Assembly: GCF_000143415.4 (NCBI RefSeq)
Contig: NW_003314370.1
Location: 365,517 to 429,516 of the forward strand
DNA: 64,000 nt
Direction of reading: 5' to 3'
From: Selaginella moellendorffii
Lineage: Eukaryota; Streptophyta; Lycopodiopsida; Selaginellales; Selaginellaceae
The notes beneath the pieces were generated by a model. That model saw only the letters and a list, made by a program, of their open reading frames with translations. It was not told the DNA's origin and made no database searches. The position numbers were made by a program, and so were the translations under genes. Of this stretch, positions 1-10,352 are shown in pieces. The stretch's first letter is position 1. Each line of letters starts with the position of its first letter.

Positions 1-1140
1 AAACATCCCTTTATAGTGTAGATAATGTCCAAAGACTATTTCGAATAAGGAAAATGTTTAAAAGAATATAAGTTCTTCGACACAATTAATGGTTATTTGT
101 TAAAAAAAGAATACTAAGAACAAAAGACATATAGCCACTTTCATACATACTAGGAAAGCCTTCAGAAAACAAACCTAATGTTCTTGACCTAGTTATTAAT
201 AAGGGCCCAAGAAAAATAACCTCTTCCATATGCAACTTTTGAGGTTAAAATATCCCTTTGCAGCATAAATAATGTCTAAGGATTTTTTCAAATAAGGAGA
301 AAAATCAAAAGAACATAATTTTCTTGACACAGTTAATGGTTATTTATTAGAAAAAACACTACAAATAAAAGACAAATAGCCTCTTCTATACGTAATTGTG
401 TTTTTTAGTGTTTTTCTTGTTGAAAAATCCCTTTAGCTAGCATAAAAAATGGCTATTTACTATGGCAAACTTAAAAATAAAGATTAATGACAAATAATAA
501 CTTTTATTTACTTTTTTTTTCTTGGGCTTTCAGAATCTTATATTGTGGACAAGAAACCATTAGTATTTACCATATATGAGTTTGAGGATTTTTTTGGTTG
601 AAATATCTATTTAGCTAGCATTGGAAACTTGTAATGAGTGTTGCAAACAAAAAATATAATCAAAATCCTACATAAAACAAACTTAATTTTCTTGATGCTC
701 CATTGTTAAATAGCCAAAAGTAACACTAAAAACTAATAATAGTTAGTTTCTTTTGGGCATAATTTTGTTTTTTGGTATCTTTTTGGTTGAAATATCCCTT
801 TGGCTTAACTCTCAACCTGTCTCTCTCATGGCACAGCTATGACTTCAAAGCTATACAATTGTCAAGCTTTATAGCTCTTGATAATCTATTCTATTTTAAA
901 ATCTTTTCTTTCTTCTTGGTTAAAAGTAGTACTATGTACCAATTACTAGTTTTGGCTTCCATGTGTTAATGGTTAATTAATAATACTCATAAGTGGTAGC
1001 AACCCCAAGAAAACCTTAAAGGAGATGTATATATGGCTTGTGTATTAAGCCTTAAAACTATGTTTTCCAACTTGCACAATATTTGGTTTTTGGTAATTTG
1101 TAATACTTGTAATTAGTAGCAGCCCCGAGAAAACCTAGCC
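1..1140. repeat. AT-rich imperfect tandem repeats
   Basis: A motif reading roughly 'gttgaaatatccctttagctagcat' recurs in degenerate form near 1, 248, 423, 598 and 787, each followed by AT-rich text; the first two copies share about 180 bp of alignable sequence. A second pair of related blocks lies at about 990-1020 and 1112-1140 ('agtagcagccccgagaaaacc'-like), and the text at about 815-900 ('atggcacagctatgac') is echoed at about 1165-1260. A 117-codon ORF at 1143-1496 sits on one of these blocks and has no recognisable family. This looks like decayed duplicated DNA. I see no transposon protein in it. Confidence 0.5.
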
Positions 1141-2103
1141 TAGTGATAATGGCACTCTCGACATTCATCTCTCCCATGGCACAACTATCCTTTCACAATG
1201 GCTATAAAGTTATTAAGTTTCATAGTTGTCAATATTCTATTCCAAAGTGCTTCAAGCTTCTTCTAGACTATGATGCAGATAGTGATAGAGTCCTTGCCTT
1301 TAGGAGCGAAAATGATTTAGCATTGAATGTCATGAGCAGCATTGCATCTGATTTATTAGATGATAGTTGCTATTTTCCTGCACTTGATTATTATCATCTT
1401 GTAGTGATGATGAGTTCCAGTGTGCTTTCTGATATGGTGAGTAAAATGGTAAAAGCTCCTCAAGAATGGTTCTGCTTGCTAAAGCTTGACATTTAGAAGA
1501 TATATTGTCTATCTGGCTTTGGTTTCATCATTTATAACTCAGACAAATAAGTCTCTTGTCTTTGCTTCTAGTTTTTTGGTCTTTAATTTTGTTTTGGGCT
1601 ATTAGTTTTCCACAAAATAGAAATATCTAATAGGTATCTTTTTGAAGAGGAGAAATGGCTGAAGGTTTTGGAGCAACTCTTAGCTTCAAACAATTTAGCT
1701 ATTTTTTAAACAAAATGCAAAGATTATATTTGCAAGGGTAAGCTTTTTCACTCATTTGTTTCTGCATTGTTTTACTTCATATGTTTTTGTAGAAACAATT
1801 AAGCTTGTTGTACTTATTGTTGACATTGAATCAACTAAACATCAAAAGAAATTTGACTTTTTGTAGTACTTTTTTACAATGGCTTCCAAGAATGGCAAAC
1901 ACACTATTAAGGTTAACCACTACATCAACTAATGTCTAGTGTTTTGGATCTTTCTTCTGTGATCCTAGATTGCAAGTTTTCCTTGGCATTCATTGCAAGT
2001 AAATTTTCAGTTTATTATTACTATTTGTGCTATTTCTTCTATTCTTAAGTTTTTTTTTTCAGCATGGACGAAGACACTACCTAAAAAAGGGTAAAACAAA
2101 GAA

Positions 2104-2304
2104 TTGTGCAATGCAATCACAAAAGTTCAAAAAGCAAAGGTCAAAAAACTTATTTTTGGAGCATTAAATCTTAACAACACAAATAACACTGATCAAGTAC
2201 CCTTGATTGTGGCTTGTGCAGTAGGTGATCAAACTATTATTAAACTGTTATTACAAAAAGGGGTAAACAAAAACTTTAAAAGTATTCAAAATGGCTTTTT
2301 CTAA
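2104..2304 (+). pseudogene. Ankyrin-repeat-like coding fragment
   Basis: A short open stretch encodes a segment of ankyrin-repeat type: 'VPLIVACAVGDQTIIKLLL' has the repeat's small-hydrophobic helix pattern and is followed by 'QKGVNKNFK', like the loop of the next repeat. No start, no flanking repeats and no clear continuation were found, and the surrounding 1.5-2.9 kb is AT-rich with many stops. It may be a decayed gene or a missed exon of the gene ending at 4039. The interval 2305-3258 otherwise shows only short unconvincing ORFs. Confidence 0.3.
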
Positions 2305-3258
2305 TATATGTTGATACTTTTGGCTTTACAAATGCTTTTGGAATGTTCCCGTACCTTGAGGCAATCAAGTATTGCTTGCCATTCAATCTTATTGAAGACC
2401 TCTCATTAGCACCAGCATTGGTTAGTATAAGTGACATTGTAGATAACTTGTCACACACCACGGGTTTCATGGATGAAAACAAAAAGTAGACTAGAAAAAA
2501 CATATATGGGAGCTAAAGTGAGTTTTTGAACAAATTCTAAGTGCCTCTGACGATGATAAGCCTAACCATTTACAACAATCAATAACTACTCAAGAGATGG
2601 CGAGTTTCCTACTAGCACTAGGAAGTCCATAAAGCTGGGAAAATTTGGAAAATTTAAAAATCTATTGAAGTAGCAGGATGTTTTAGTTGTTAGTAATTAA
2701 AGACCATGTACTACTTTAGATACCTAAAGCCAAGTTTGAGCTATATTTGAAAATTAATCTATAAGGCTCATCCGTTATAAAAAGATAACCGTTAGGAATT
2801 TGAAGCACCATTAACTATTTACTATTACCTTATTTCAGTTGTTTAGTGGTGAGAGATAAGGTTTAGGGCAAGGATATTTCATAGAACTTGTTGGAAGGTG
2901 AGGGCAATAGCGTTGGAAGGGAGCTAAAGATCAGCCACTTGCAAGATCTAACCTACATTTCAGGATGGGTAAAATCCCCAATCACATAGATAGGAAGACT
3001 ACATTTTTTTTAAGACACAACGGTGCAAAAGGATGCCTATTGAAGGTTTTTGATCTTGGTTTTTTCTCAACTTTTGTTGATCAATGGGCTGTTCATTTAT
3101 GGCATCTACTTAAAGATGCACAAAGCTACCGATCAAGATCCTCAATAGAAAGCTCAAGCACCCCTCATTACTGCTTTTTTTCAAAGATGCATAATAGTGA
3201 AAGGGTTTTTGGTCTTTGGTTTAAAGCATAGTTTCTCATCTTTGGCAATTTTTTAGTG

Positions 3259-4039
3259 ATGCGCAAAGTTGTCTCGGCCAAGGAGGATGTCGACACATTT
3301 AGTGATGTAGATGAGTGGCAATGTCTTGAGGGTGGAGATGACAAACCATACATGTGCAAGCTCGAGAATGTCCTTACATACCCCCTAAAGGGATTTTGTG
3401 ACAAGCAATTTTTCAACAAAGCAGCTTTAAATCAGCATAGAATCAAATTCCACAACCGTGAAATCGTAAGTTTTTTTATGTTTTTTTTCTTTTCAATACT
3501 TTTTTTTTTCTAGTTGACAATGCTAAAATCTGGAAATGGACATGGGAGGAAGAGTAAGCAAGAGTCCTCTTCCAAGAAATACCAGGTAAAGAAATTTTAT
3601 TCCTCAAAACTTACATTCAAATTTTTATACAAATTTTTATTATGCAGACATTAGAAGACCAAGTGTGGGTTCACAATGAAGCGCTGCCACGCAGATTGGA
3701 GAACCAAAAGTTGAAGCTTCTAAACATGAAGTATAGCCATATCAAAGATGAAGACACCCGAAAAATTAAAATCCTGCAAGATCTAAAAACATGGAAAAAA
3801 CACTATACTGATTTAATGCTGGAAAATGACAAGAAGAAGCAGGATAGGCGACTACGTGCTGCTCAACGTGAGCAAGAACTGGTAATTGTCTTGTTGTCTA
3901 AAATGTTTTTATTCTATTATTTCTGCAGAGAAAGAGGAAACAAGAAATAAGGAAAAAGAGAGAAGAACAGAAGAAGAAAAAAATTAAGCATGAGGACAAC
4001 CATTATCATGATGAAGAGGTGAAGCAAGAAAGTTTTTAA
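3259..4039 (+). CDS. Finger-like / coiled-coil protein, 3' part of a spliced gene (unknown)
   Basis: Four exons join in frame with canonical GT-AG borders: 3259-3465, 3514-3585, 3648-3881 and 3929-4039 (TAA). Together they give 207 residues. The first exon carries a C2H2-finger-like piece ('FCDKQFFNKAALNQH' and a following H) without an obvious first cysteine pair. The second is short and basic. The third and fourth are strongly charged with heptad character and end in a Lys/Arg/Glu-rich tail, predicting a coiled coil. The sequence just before 3259 ends in a polypyrimidine tract plus AG, so 3259 may be an internal Met with more exons upstream, perhaps including the ankyrin-like piece. I do not recognise the family. 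No coding signal was seen in 4040-4437. Confidence 0.5.
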
Positions 4040-4437
4040 CCATCTTGTCTTAAACGGAGCTACCCTGACAATATAAAGTATAACTTTTTTCAAATTCTTG
4101 TAATTGAACCCAAGAAAAAGAGAAAATCTGGACTGCAAAGGACCAAGCCAATCAAAGTTATTGATCTTCAGATTGTTCTTTAAAAATGAATGCTGCTGTG
4201 GGCTTTGGGACGTCGTATGCTTCGGACAAAAGCTTTGCTGACCAAGGGCCTTCGTTTCTTCTGCAACTCTCGCGGCTTTTTGCTGAGATGCTCGTTACCA
4301 TGTAAATCCATGTACAAAGTGATCAATCGAGCGCCTACAGTCGCAAAATCTCACAGTCGCGATGGTGACCAACTTTTTCGTCACTAGCAAACGGCTGTCT
4401 GTCTCCTTTGATCCTCTTGGTTCTGTCCCTGCCGGCG

Positions 4438-6693
4438 CTAGCAAAACCCGGATAGCACCACAAACGGGCTAGATCTCCTGGAATCCAACTCGTGCGCTTT
4501 GCACGCGGCCCAGGCCCCGCGCTCCATATCGTTGTGAGCTTTACACGCATTGAGCAGAGCCGTCCACGCGCTTATATGGGGCCGCACTGGCATGCTCGCG
4601 ATCAGCTCCTCGGCCTCGTCGATCCAACCAGCCCGGCAAAAGAGATCCACCAAGCAGCCAAAGTGAGCCGGGACAGCCTCAACCTGGTAGTCTTCCACCA
4701 TGCCCGAGTAAAACTCTCTCGCTCGATCCAGGAGTCCGAGGTGGCTGCAAGCAAACAGCGCGCACAGCAGCGTCACGCCGTCCGGCCGCGTCCCACTCAG
4801 CTCCATTCTCTCGTAGAGCTTGAGAGCATCGGTGGCATGGCCGTGCTGGGCATAAGCACCGATCAGCGAGTTCCATGTCGCCACCGTTGTAGTCTTCATC
4901 CCCTGGAACACCGCTTCCGCCTCTGCGAACTTTCCACACTTGCCGTACATGTTTACCACGGCCGTCGCTACAAAAACATCCGTGACCATCGTCGTCCCCT
5001 CCACAAGCCTGTGAATCTTCCGGCCTTCGGCGAGGTTCTCGACGCTGGTGCACGCGTCCAGAGCACAGACGAGAGCCACCGCGTCTGGCCTGACGCCTTC
5101 CACGACCATTTCCCTGTAGAGATCCAGAGCCCTGCCACCGTAGCCGTGTTCTACCATCCCCATGATCATGCAAGTCCAGCTGACGACGCTCCGCCTCTTC
5201 ATTCTCTCAAACACCGCGACGGAGTCCTCCAGGCTAAACTTGTTGTAGGCTGTTATCAGAGTGTTGCCGACTTGTTCGTCCTGTTCCAGGCCCTGATCCG
5301 CAAGCTCTTGATGGATTTCCCTGAGCTGTTCTAAGCTGGAGCAAGCCGGAAGCAGGCTCAAGTACGTGACGGAGTTTGGCTGAAGCCCCGCTTTCTTCAT
5401 TCGCCTGTACAGATCTACGGCCTCTTTGCAATGCCCGAGCTGGGAACAAGCCGTAACCATTGCGTTCCATGTCACGTCACTTCGCTGTTTCATCCCCTCG
5501 AATACAGCCCTGGCATCTTCCACACTGCCGCACTTCCCGTACATGTTGAGCAGCGCAGTCTCGAGAACGACCCCAGGTGTGATTCTACTGTCCACAATCT
5601 GTCGGTGGACCTGTCTGCCATCTTCGAGGGACTCCCGGCTGTTGAATGCCCCCAGAATAACTGTGAATGTCACCGAGTCGGGAGCTACGTCCATTCTCTT
5701 GAAAAGCTCGAAGGCTTCTTTCCTGTGTCCCTGTTGAATGTAAACTGACATGAGAGCATTCCACGAGATCACGTCCCGGAAAGCAATCCTGTCAAACACT
5801 CTCTTTGCATCGCTCAAGCTCCCACACTTCCCAAACATGTTCACCAGTGCATTTCCAACGAATTTGTCCCTCTCGAGCCCTGCAGAGACAACGTCCTGGT
5901 GAATAAGCCGTCCGCTTTCAAGAGTGCAAGCGTGTAAAACGTTGAGAAAAGTTACCCTGTCCGGCTTCAAGTTCATGTCATAGTAAAGCTCTAGCGCCTC
6001 CGAGAAGTGCCCATTCTGGGCATATGCGGCAATCATCACGTTCCAGCAGACAACATTCTTCACAGGGATCCGGTCGAAAATCTTCCTGGCTTCTTCAGCA
6101 CTGCCGCATCTGCCATACATGTTCATGAGCGCAGAGTCAAGGATCAGACTAGACTCCAGCCCACTCTCAACAAAACGCGAATGAAACTGCTTACCTTCTT
6201 CCAAACTCCCCACCAAGGAGCAAGCAGTAGCAGCTGTAACGAAGGTGACTCTGTCTGCGCGGATTCCGTGAACATCAACCATCTGCTTGAACAATTCCAG
6301 AGCCTGATCTCCAGACCCATTGTTGCAGTAGGCACCCAGCATGAGGTTCCACGAAAAGCAGCTGCTTCTCTTTATCGAGTTGAAGACGGCTCTGGCTTCT
6401 TCCACACTCCCACACTTGCCGTACATCTCCACCAGCGTGTTGTCCACTGCCTTGAGCTGCCCGTTCGCGACAAGGTGCCGATGGATGCGCCTGACGTCGT
6501 CGAGAGACTTGTGATCCCCCGCTTGCCGGAGAAGTGATGCGTACGTAGCCGAATCGATCTCCATGCTTTGCTCGTCTAGCAATTCGAGAGCACTCTGGAG
6601 CTGCTTCAAACAACCCATCTTGCTGCTGCTGGTAGCTCTGGCTGTCGAAGATGGTGGTGACTTTCTTACGATGTTACTTGCCCATTTCCGCAT
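4438..6693 (-). CDS. Intronless pentatricopeptide repeat (PPR) protein, PLS type
   Basis: A single 751-codon exon reads down the minus strand. A short basic Ser-rich N-terminus ('MRKWASNIVRKSPPSSTARA') looks like an organellar targeting peptide. About 15 or more PPR motifs follow, with the 'MYGKCGSVEEARAVF' and 'SWNLMLGAYCNNG' signatures that recur every 31-36 residues, typical of the plant PLS subfamily. The C-terminus reaches the start of an E-like region ('ISAWTALLNACKAH') and stops soon after, so the E+ and DYW editing domains are missing. PPR proteins bind organellar RNA in a sequence-specific way; PLS members usually act in C-to-U editing. Lacking its own deaminase, this one would need a partner or another role. 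The antisense ORFs over it are shadows. Confidence 0.93.
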   Translation of the reverse strand: MRKWASNIVRKSPPSSTARATSSSKMGCLKQLQSALELLDEQSMEIDSATYASLLRQAGDHKSLDDVRRIHRHLVANGQLKAVDNTLVEMYGKCGSVEEARAVFNSIKRSSCFSWNLMLGAYCNNGSGDQALELFKQMVDVHGIRADRVTFVTAATACSLVGSLEEGKQFHSRFVESGLESSLILDSALMNMYGRCGSAEEARKIFDRIPVKNVVCWNVMIAAYAQNGHFSEALELYYDMNLKPDRVTFLNVLHACTLESGRLIHQDVVSAGLERDKFVGNALVNMFGKCGSLSDAKRVFDRIAFRDVISWNALMSVYIQQGHRKEAFELFKRMDVAPDSVTFTVILGAFNSRESLEDGRQVHRQIVDSRITPGVVLETALLNMYGKCGSVEDARAVFEGMKQRSDVTWNAMVTACSQLGHCKEAVDLYRRMKKAGLQPNSVTYLSLLPACSSLEQLREIHQELADQGLEQDEQVGNTLITAYNKFSLEDSVAVFERMKRRSVVSWTCMIMGMVEHGYGGRALDLYREMVVEGVRPDAVALVCALDACTSVENLAEGRKIHRLVEGTTMVTDVFVATAVVNMYGKCGKFAEAEAVFQGMKTTTVATWNSLIGAYAQHGHATDALKLYERMELSGTRPDGVTLLCALFACSHLGLLDRAREFYSGMVEDYQVEAVPAHFGCLVDLFCRAGWIDEAEELIASMPVRPHISAWTALLNACKAHNDMERGAWAACKAHELDSRRSSPFVVLSGFC

Positions 6694-6811
6694 CAGCAGG
6701 ATGTCTACTTGCTTGAACCATAGGCTAGATAAAAAGAAGAGAAAGAAACAATGTGGTCATTTTACCCAAACTCCAAACTCAAGATGTTTACCATGATTTT
6801 CTCAAGATTTT

Positions 6812-8090
6812 CTAGTTGTCGGTCTCTTCCTCGGCTTGTGCAGCAGGCAAAAAGTATGTATCCAGTTGCCAGTATTTCTCTCGGACCCCTTCCCAGGTCT
6901 TCTCGTCCAGGCAGCTCCTCACTGGCAAAGGAATGAACTGAGTGGTGAGACCGATCTGTGCAAGTTCCAACGCCACCAGCTGACAGTAAACAACGTGAAA
7001 GAACGCATTGTGTCCGCACAGACCATTGAAGTAGGAGTAGATTCCTCCAGGCTTCAAGAGTTTTGGTAGCTGGGAGTGGAACTCTCGCATATCTTCGTAG
7101 TACTCCCCGTAAGTGTCAAAGAAAATCCCTGTGTAACAAGATTTTTAGCTGCAAGTAAAGCGAGATGGAACTTACCATCATACTGTCCCAGCTCGGAAAT
7201 AACATCTTGCCATCGCCCGAAGACAATTCGAACGTTCGCCTTCTCTTTCCAGCCTGTGGAGATCATTCGAGCGTAAACATCTGGATGCGCTTCGATGATC
7301 GTGTGAGACGATGGATTGTAGCTCTGGATCGCAGTGTCGACGAGTCCCATGCCAAAGCCGACGTTGAGAATGTCGTCACCACCGCAGCAAACCGCCTTAG
7401 CGTGAGCTTCCATAAGAGGTCTCTCCCACGCCATCATAACGCCCTCACTCTCCTCGTTCACCAGCTTTCCTTCACTAAAACTTAGCCGAGCTTCCAAGTA
7501 GTCCTTGTTGGAAAATTCGCTGTTCTTGGTGGTTTGTCTCGAGGCCGCTCCAAGCACGAGCTCAGCTTTCACGCCTTCAAGGAAAAGGAAAGAAATATAT
7601 CGATCACATTGGCAGGGAAATCGCAAAATCGAGCAAGAAATCCATGGAAACAAGAAAAACTAGGGAAGAACAATACCGGCATCGAGAGGATGATCACATT
7701 GGCAGGGAGATCGCAAAATCGAGCAAGAAATCCATGAAAACAAGAAAATCTAGGGGGGAAATCGCAAAATCGAGCAAGAAAAATCTAGGGAAGAGCAATA
7801 CCGGCATCAAGAAGGATGTCGTAGCAATCCTGGTGACCCGCGTCCATGGCATAATCTCCAGCGCAGCGTCCGGATCGATCCAACGCGTTCCAGGGAGCGC
7901 CGGCATTCAAGACAACACGCACTACCTCGGAATGCCCAGCTTTTGCCGCGGCGATGAGCGGCGTGAGACCTGTAGATGGATTCGCGTAGCTTGCATCCCC
8001 GCCGGCTCGAATCAGCTCTCGCAGCTCCGTGGCATCGCCCCGCGCCGCGGCATCGAGCAGCGCATCCATAATCTCTCGCGAATGAAACAA
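6812..8090 (-). CDS. Ankyrin-repeat / RMT2-type arginine methyltransferase
   Basis: Three exons join in phase: 8090 (or Met at 8069)-7802, 7574-7176 and 7128-6812, giving 327-334 residues. Exon 1 encodes two to three ankyrin repeats ('GLTPLIAAAKAGHSEVVRVV', then 'DRSGRCAGDYAMDAGHQDC'). Exons 2-3 encode a SAM-dependent methyltransferase with motif I 'ILNVGFGMGLVD', post-I 'IIEAHPDVYARM', 'GRWQDV', 'FDTYGEYYEDM' and 'LKPGGIYSYFNG'. This order is that of yeast Rmt2, which methylates the delta nitrogen of an arginine in ribosomal protein L12, and of its ankyrin-bearing plant relatives. The substrate here is inferred, not shown. Intron 1 (7575-7801) carries an internal tandem duplication. The gene starts about 75 bp downstream of the bTHXc stop on the same strand. 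Confidence 0.88.
7598..7801 (-). repeat. Tandem duplication inside RMT2-like intron 1
   Basis: Plus-strand text 'atcgcaaaatcgagcaagaa' occurs three times (about 7620, 7710 and 7762), and 'caataccggcatc' occurs twice (7671 and 7796). The second 'caatacc' is the real exon 1/intron 1 junction; the first is a copy, so the intron contains a duplicate of its own 5' splice site and a few bases of exon 1. The repeat unit is about 85-120 bp with small deletions. Confidence 0.85.
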
Positions 8091-8164
8091 CTCTACCTAG
8101 GGTTCTTGGAGGGGATGAGATGTTTTGAAAAAAATTTGGATGATACATTTGCGCGAGACCTCGA

Positions 8165-8641
8165 TCACTCTTCCATGGCGATTGCCGCTGGTGCTGGCTC
8201 CGGCGCTGGCGATCCTTCGGTGGTGGAATCAGCTGGCTTGGGAGGCAGTGGCGTCGGCGGCAGCCCTCGACCCTTGTTGCGCTTTCGGGGCCGCGACTGG
8301 CATCGCAAATCGATCGATTGGAGGTCTCAACCAGTGAATCTAGAAAGAAGAAAAGGAGCTTACATTCCCAAACGAGTGCCTGAATCGCTTCCCTTTGGCT
8401 GTGCGCTTGTCGCCCCTTCCACAGTAGACTGTTTCCATCAATCGTCAATCGATCAAATCGAGAGAGATAGAGAGAGAGCATTGTAGAGCAAGAACGAACC
8501 AGATGGATAACACGAAATAGATGGAACGCAAGCGAGCTGTGCCGGCCGCGTTGGCGCGTGAATTGCCAGGGCGCTGGAGCTGCCAGCGAGGAATGCTGCT
8601 CGATTAGACGCCATGGCCGTGGCCATCGCTGGAACCTCCAA
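8165..8641 (-). CDS. PSRP4: Plastid 30S ribosomal protein bTHXc (PSRP4/S31 type)
   Basis: Three small exons join in phase on the minus strand: 8641 (or the second Met at 8626)-8500, 8428-8364 and 8296-8165 (TGA), giving 107-112 residues. Exon 1 gives an Ala/Ser-rich N-terminus fitting a chloroplast transit peptide. Exon 2 gives '[20 protein letters not shown]' followed by GN, and exon 3 begins '[14 protein letters not shown]'. This is the highly basic core of the bacterial Thx / plastid-specific ribosomal protein 4 family, a small protein of the plastid 30S head. The tail is Pro/Ala-rich ('[14 protein letters not shown]'), as in plant versions. Each exon is too short to stand out as an ORF. 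Confidence 0.87.
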
Positions 8642-8742
8642 ATTCCAATCCCTTGTCTTGTGAGAAATCCCTCATCCAATCCATTAGACATTATTTCTCA
8701 TTAAGCAGTATGAGTTACACAAGAGAAGGCTTCACACAAGTG

Positions 8743-8826
8743 GTCAGGATGGCCGAGTGGTCTAAGGCGCCAGACTCAAGTTCTGGTCCTCTTACGAGGG
8801 CGTGGGTTCGAACCCCACTTCTGACA
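8743..8826 (+). tRNA. trnL-CAA: tRNA-Leu (anticodon CAA)
   Basis: A complete cloverleaf can be folded. The acceptor stem is GTCAGGA with TTCTGAC (one G-T pair) plus discriminator A at 8826. The D arm is 'GGCCGAGTGGTCTAAGGC'. The anticodon stem is CCAGA/TCTGG with loop CTCAAGT and anticodon CAA. A long variable arm, typical of class II Leu tRNAs, and the T arm 'GTGGGTTCGAACCCCAC' follow. There is no intron and no encoded CCA, as in a nuclear gene. A run of T follows at about 8834, fitting Pol III termination. Confidence 0.96.
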
Positions 8827-8914
8827 AATACGATTTTTTTTTCACGTTTAAAGTTTTGTTTACCTCAAAGTTAATCTCATTGATGCATTGTGTCTCCCAC
8901 TTCCTTTCTCTGCA

Positions 8915-10352
8915 ATGAATCAAGCACTCCAGTCATACATTTATAATCCCAATGCAAGTCTCCCCAAGATCAAAAGAACAGCAATTGTGAGAGCTCAAGA
9001 CACTTCCAAGCCCATTTTGGCTGGATCAAGGTAATGAAATGCATTGTCAACTCTTTCCTTGATTGAAAGATCTCCCCGTACTCGTGTGAAGATCACAAAA
9101 GCCAATCTCTACTTCTGGACAACGGTATGCGTCAAGAGAGAAGTATCAATTTGATTTCTCAAAGAGTTCCTCTTTTTTGCTAGATCTGAGGATGTTTTCA
9201 AAAGCTCCAGCCCGATTTCTACTAATCTCAGGTGAGTGGTAGCTCTTCCCAAAAGATACTGCTCATGGCAATCGACTTCTCTGCATAAGATTTGACAGGT
9301 TTTTGGGGCTGGCATCACTCACAAGGCCGGACGATGTTGTCCCGTCCTTGATGCTGAGCTTGGGAGGGAGCTGGATGACCGCAAACTTAAGCCTGGAGTT
9401 TATCAATCTTCCATTGGTGTGGACGACCGCTCTTTGCAGCGCTTGCATCGCCGGGGCCTCTATGCTCGCCAACGATTGCTACGATCACAGCAATGGGACC
9501 GACGCGCTCAACAAGCGAGAGTCAGCGCTCGAGAGTGGCCAATTGGAAGTAGCTCACGTAAGAATATTATAGTCACATTCATTAAGAATTCTAATAGCAG
9601 TTTGATTCGTCAAGGTTGCATTGGCTAGTGGATGTATCTATGGCGCCGCTTTGCTGGGAGCTTGTTACTTGGAGACTCTAAATGCGAGGCTTTTGGTCGC
9701 CACCTCGGCTTTGATAACTTTCATCTATACACCTTTGTTCAAGAAGGTGACGATAGTGAAGAATTTGGTGGTGGCAGCTGTGGTAGCGAGCTCTATTCTC
9801 GCTGGAGGCTTGGCAATCACAGGTGAATTGATAGATCACACAAGGATCTTGCAAGGATCCTTTCAAGTCATAATATGAATTACATCTCTTTTGTAGGAGA
9901 TGCTGCAAGTTTTCCGATGAGAACTTACGCCTCCACTCTCTACATCTTCCTCTCGATTTTGGGGCGTGAGATTCTCAAGGACGTGGTAGATGTGGATGGT
10001 GATCGAGTCACGGGTGTGAGAACTTTCCCGGTTATCTTTGGAAGGGAGCTTGGGATAGTTTTATCCGGAGCATGCTCTCTGGGAGCAAATGTTTTCCTGG
10101 TAAAATGGTTTTAATTATCACAAAGTAAAAATGCTCTAACCAGAGATAATATTCATGCAGGCGAAGCTTTTGTGGTCCAACTCTTCACACTTTGTGTTGC
10201 TCATTGCGATGGTGAACTCGTTTCCAATGCATTTTAAGCTGCTTAAACTACTCATGCTTAGCAATGGCGATGCTAATGTGGAAAGCGTGGTCAAGCTGGA
10301 TACAAAGTTTACAATGGCATTTGGTCTCTATCTCCTCGCCATAGCAGTATAA
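8915..10352 (+). CDS. UbiA-family prenyltransferase, probably plastid-targeted
   Basis: Six exons join in phase: 8915-9030, 9184-9231, 9299-9557, 9615-9822, 9897-10099 and 10161-10352 (TAA), giving 341 residues. The first about 55 residues are Ser/Lys-rich without motifs and suit a transit peptide. The mature part has 'ANDCYDHSNGTD' (first Asp-rich NDxxD motif, about residue 112) and 'GREILKDVVDVDGDRVTG' (second Asp-rich motif, about 235) among several hydrophobic helices. This is the signature of intramembrane UbiA enzymes, which move a prenyl diphosphate chain onto an aromatic or polar acceptor. The motifs look closer to the chlorophyll synthase/geranylgeranylglyceryl-phosphate synthase branch than to homogentisate enzymes, but the substrate cannot be read from sequence. 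Confidence 0.87.

Noticed and set aside
4492-5334. 280-codon plus-strand ORF opposite the first PPR gene
   Set aside because: Antisense shadow of a long GC-rich PPR exon; the product has no recognisable motif, while the minus strand reads as clean PPR repeats.
7644-8486. 280-codon plus-strand ORF over the RMT2-like intron and bTHXc
   Set aside because: It starts in the intron repeat and is antisense to supported exons; no family match.
7807-8691. 294-codon minus-strand ORF spanning RMT2-like exon 1 and bTHXc
   Set aside because: It runs in another frame across two real spliced genes and their introns; no domain is encoded in that frame.
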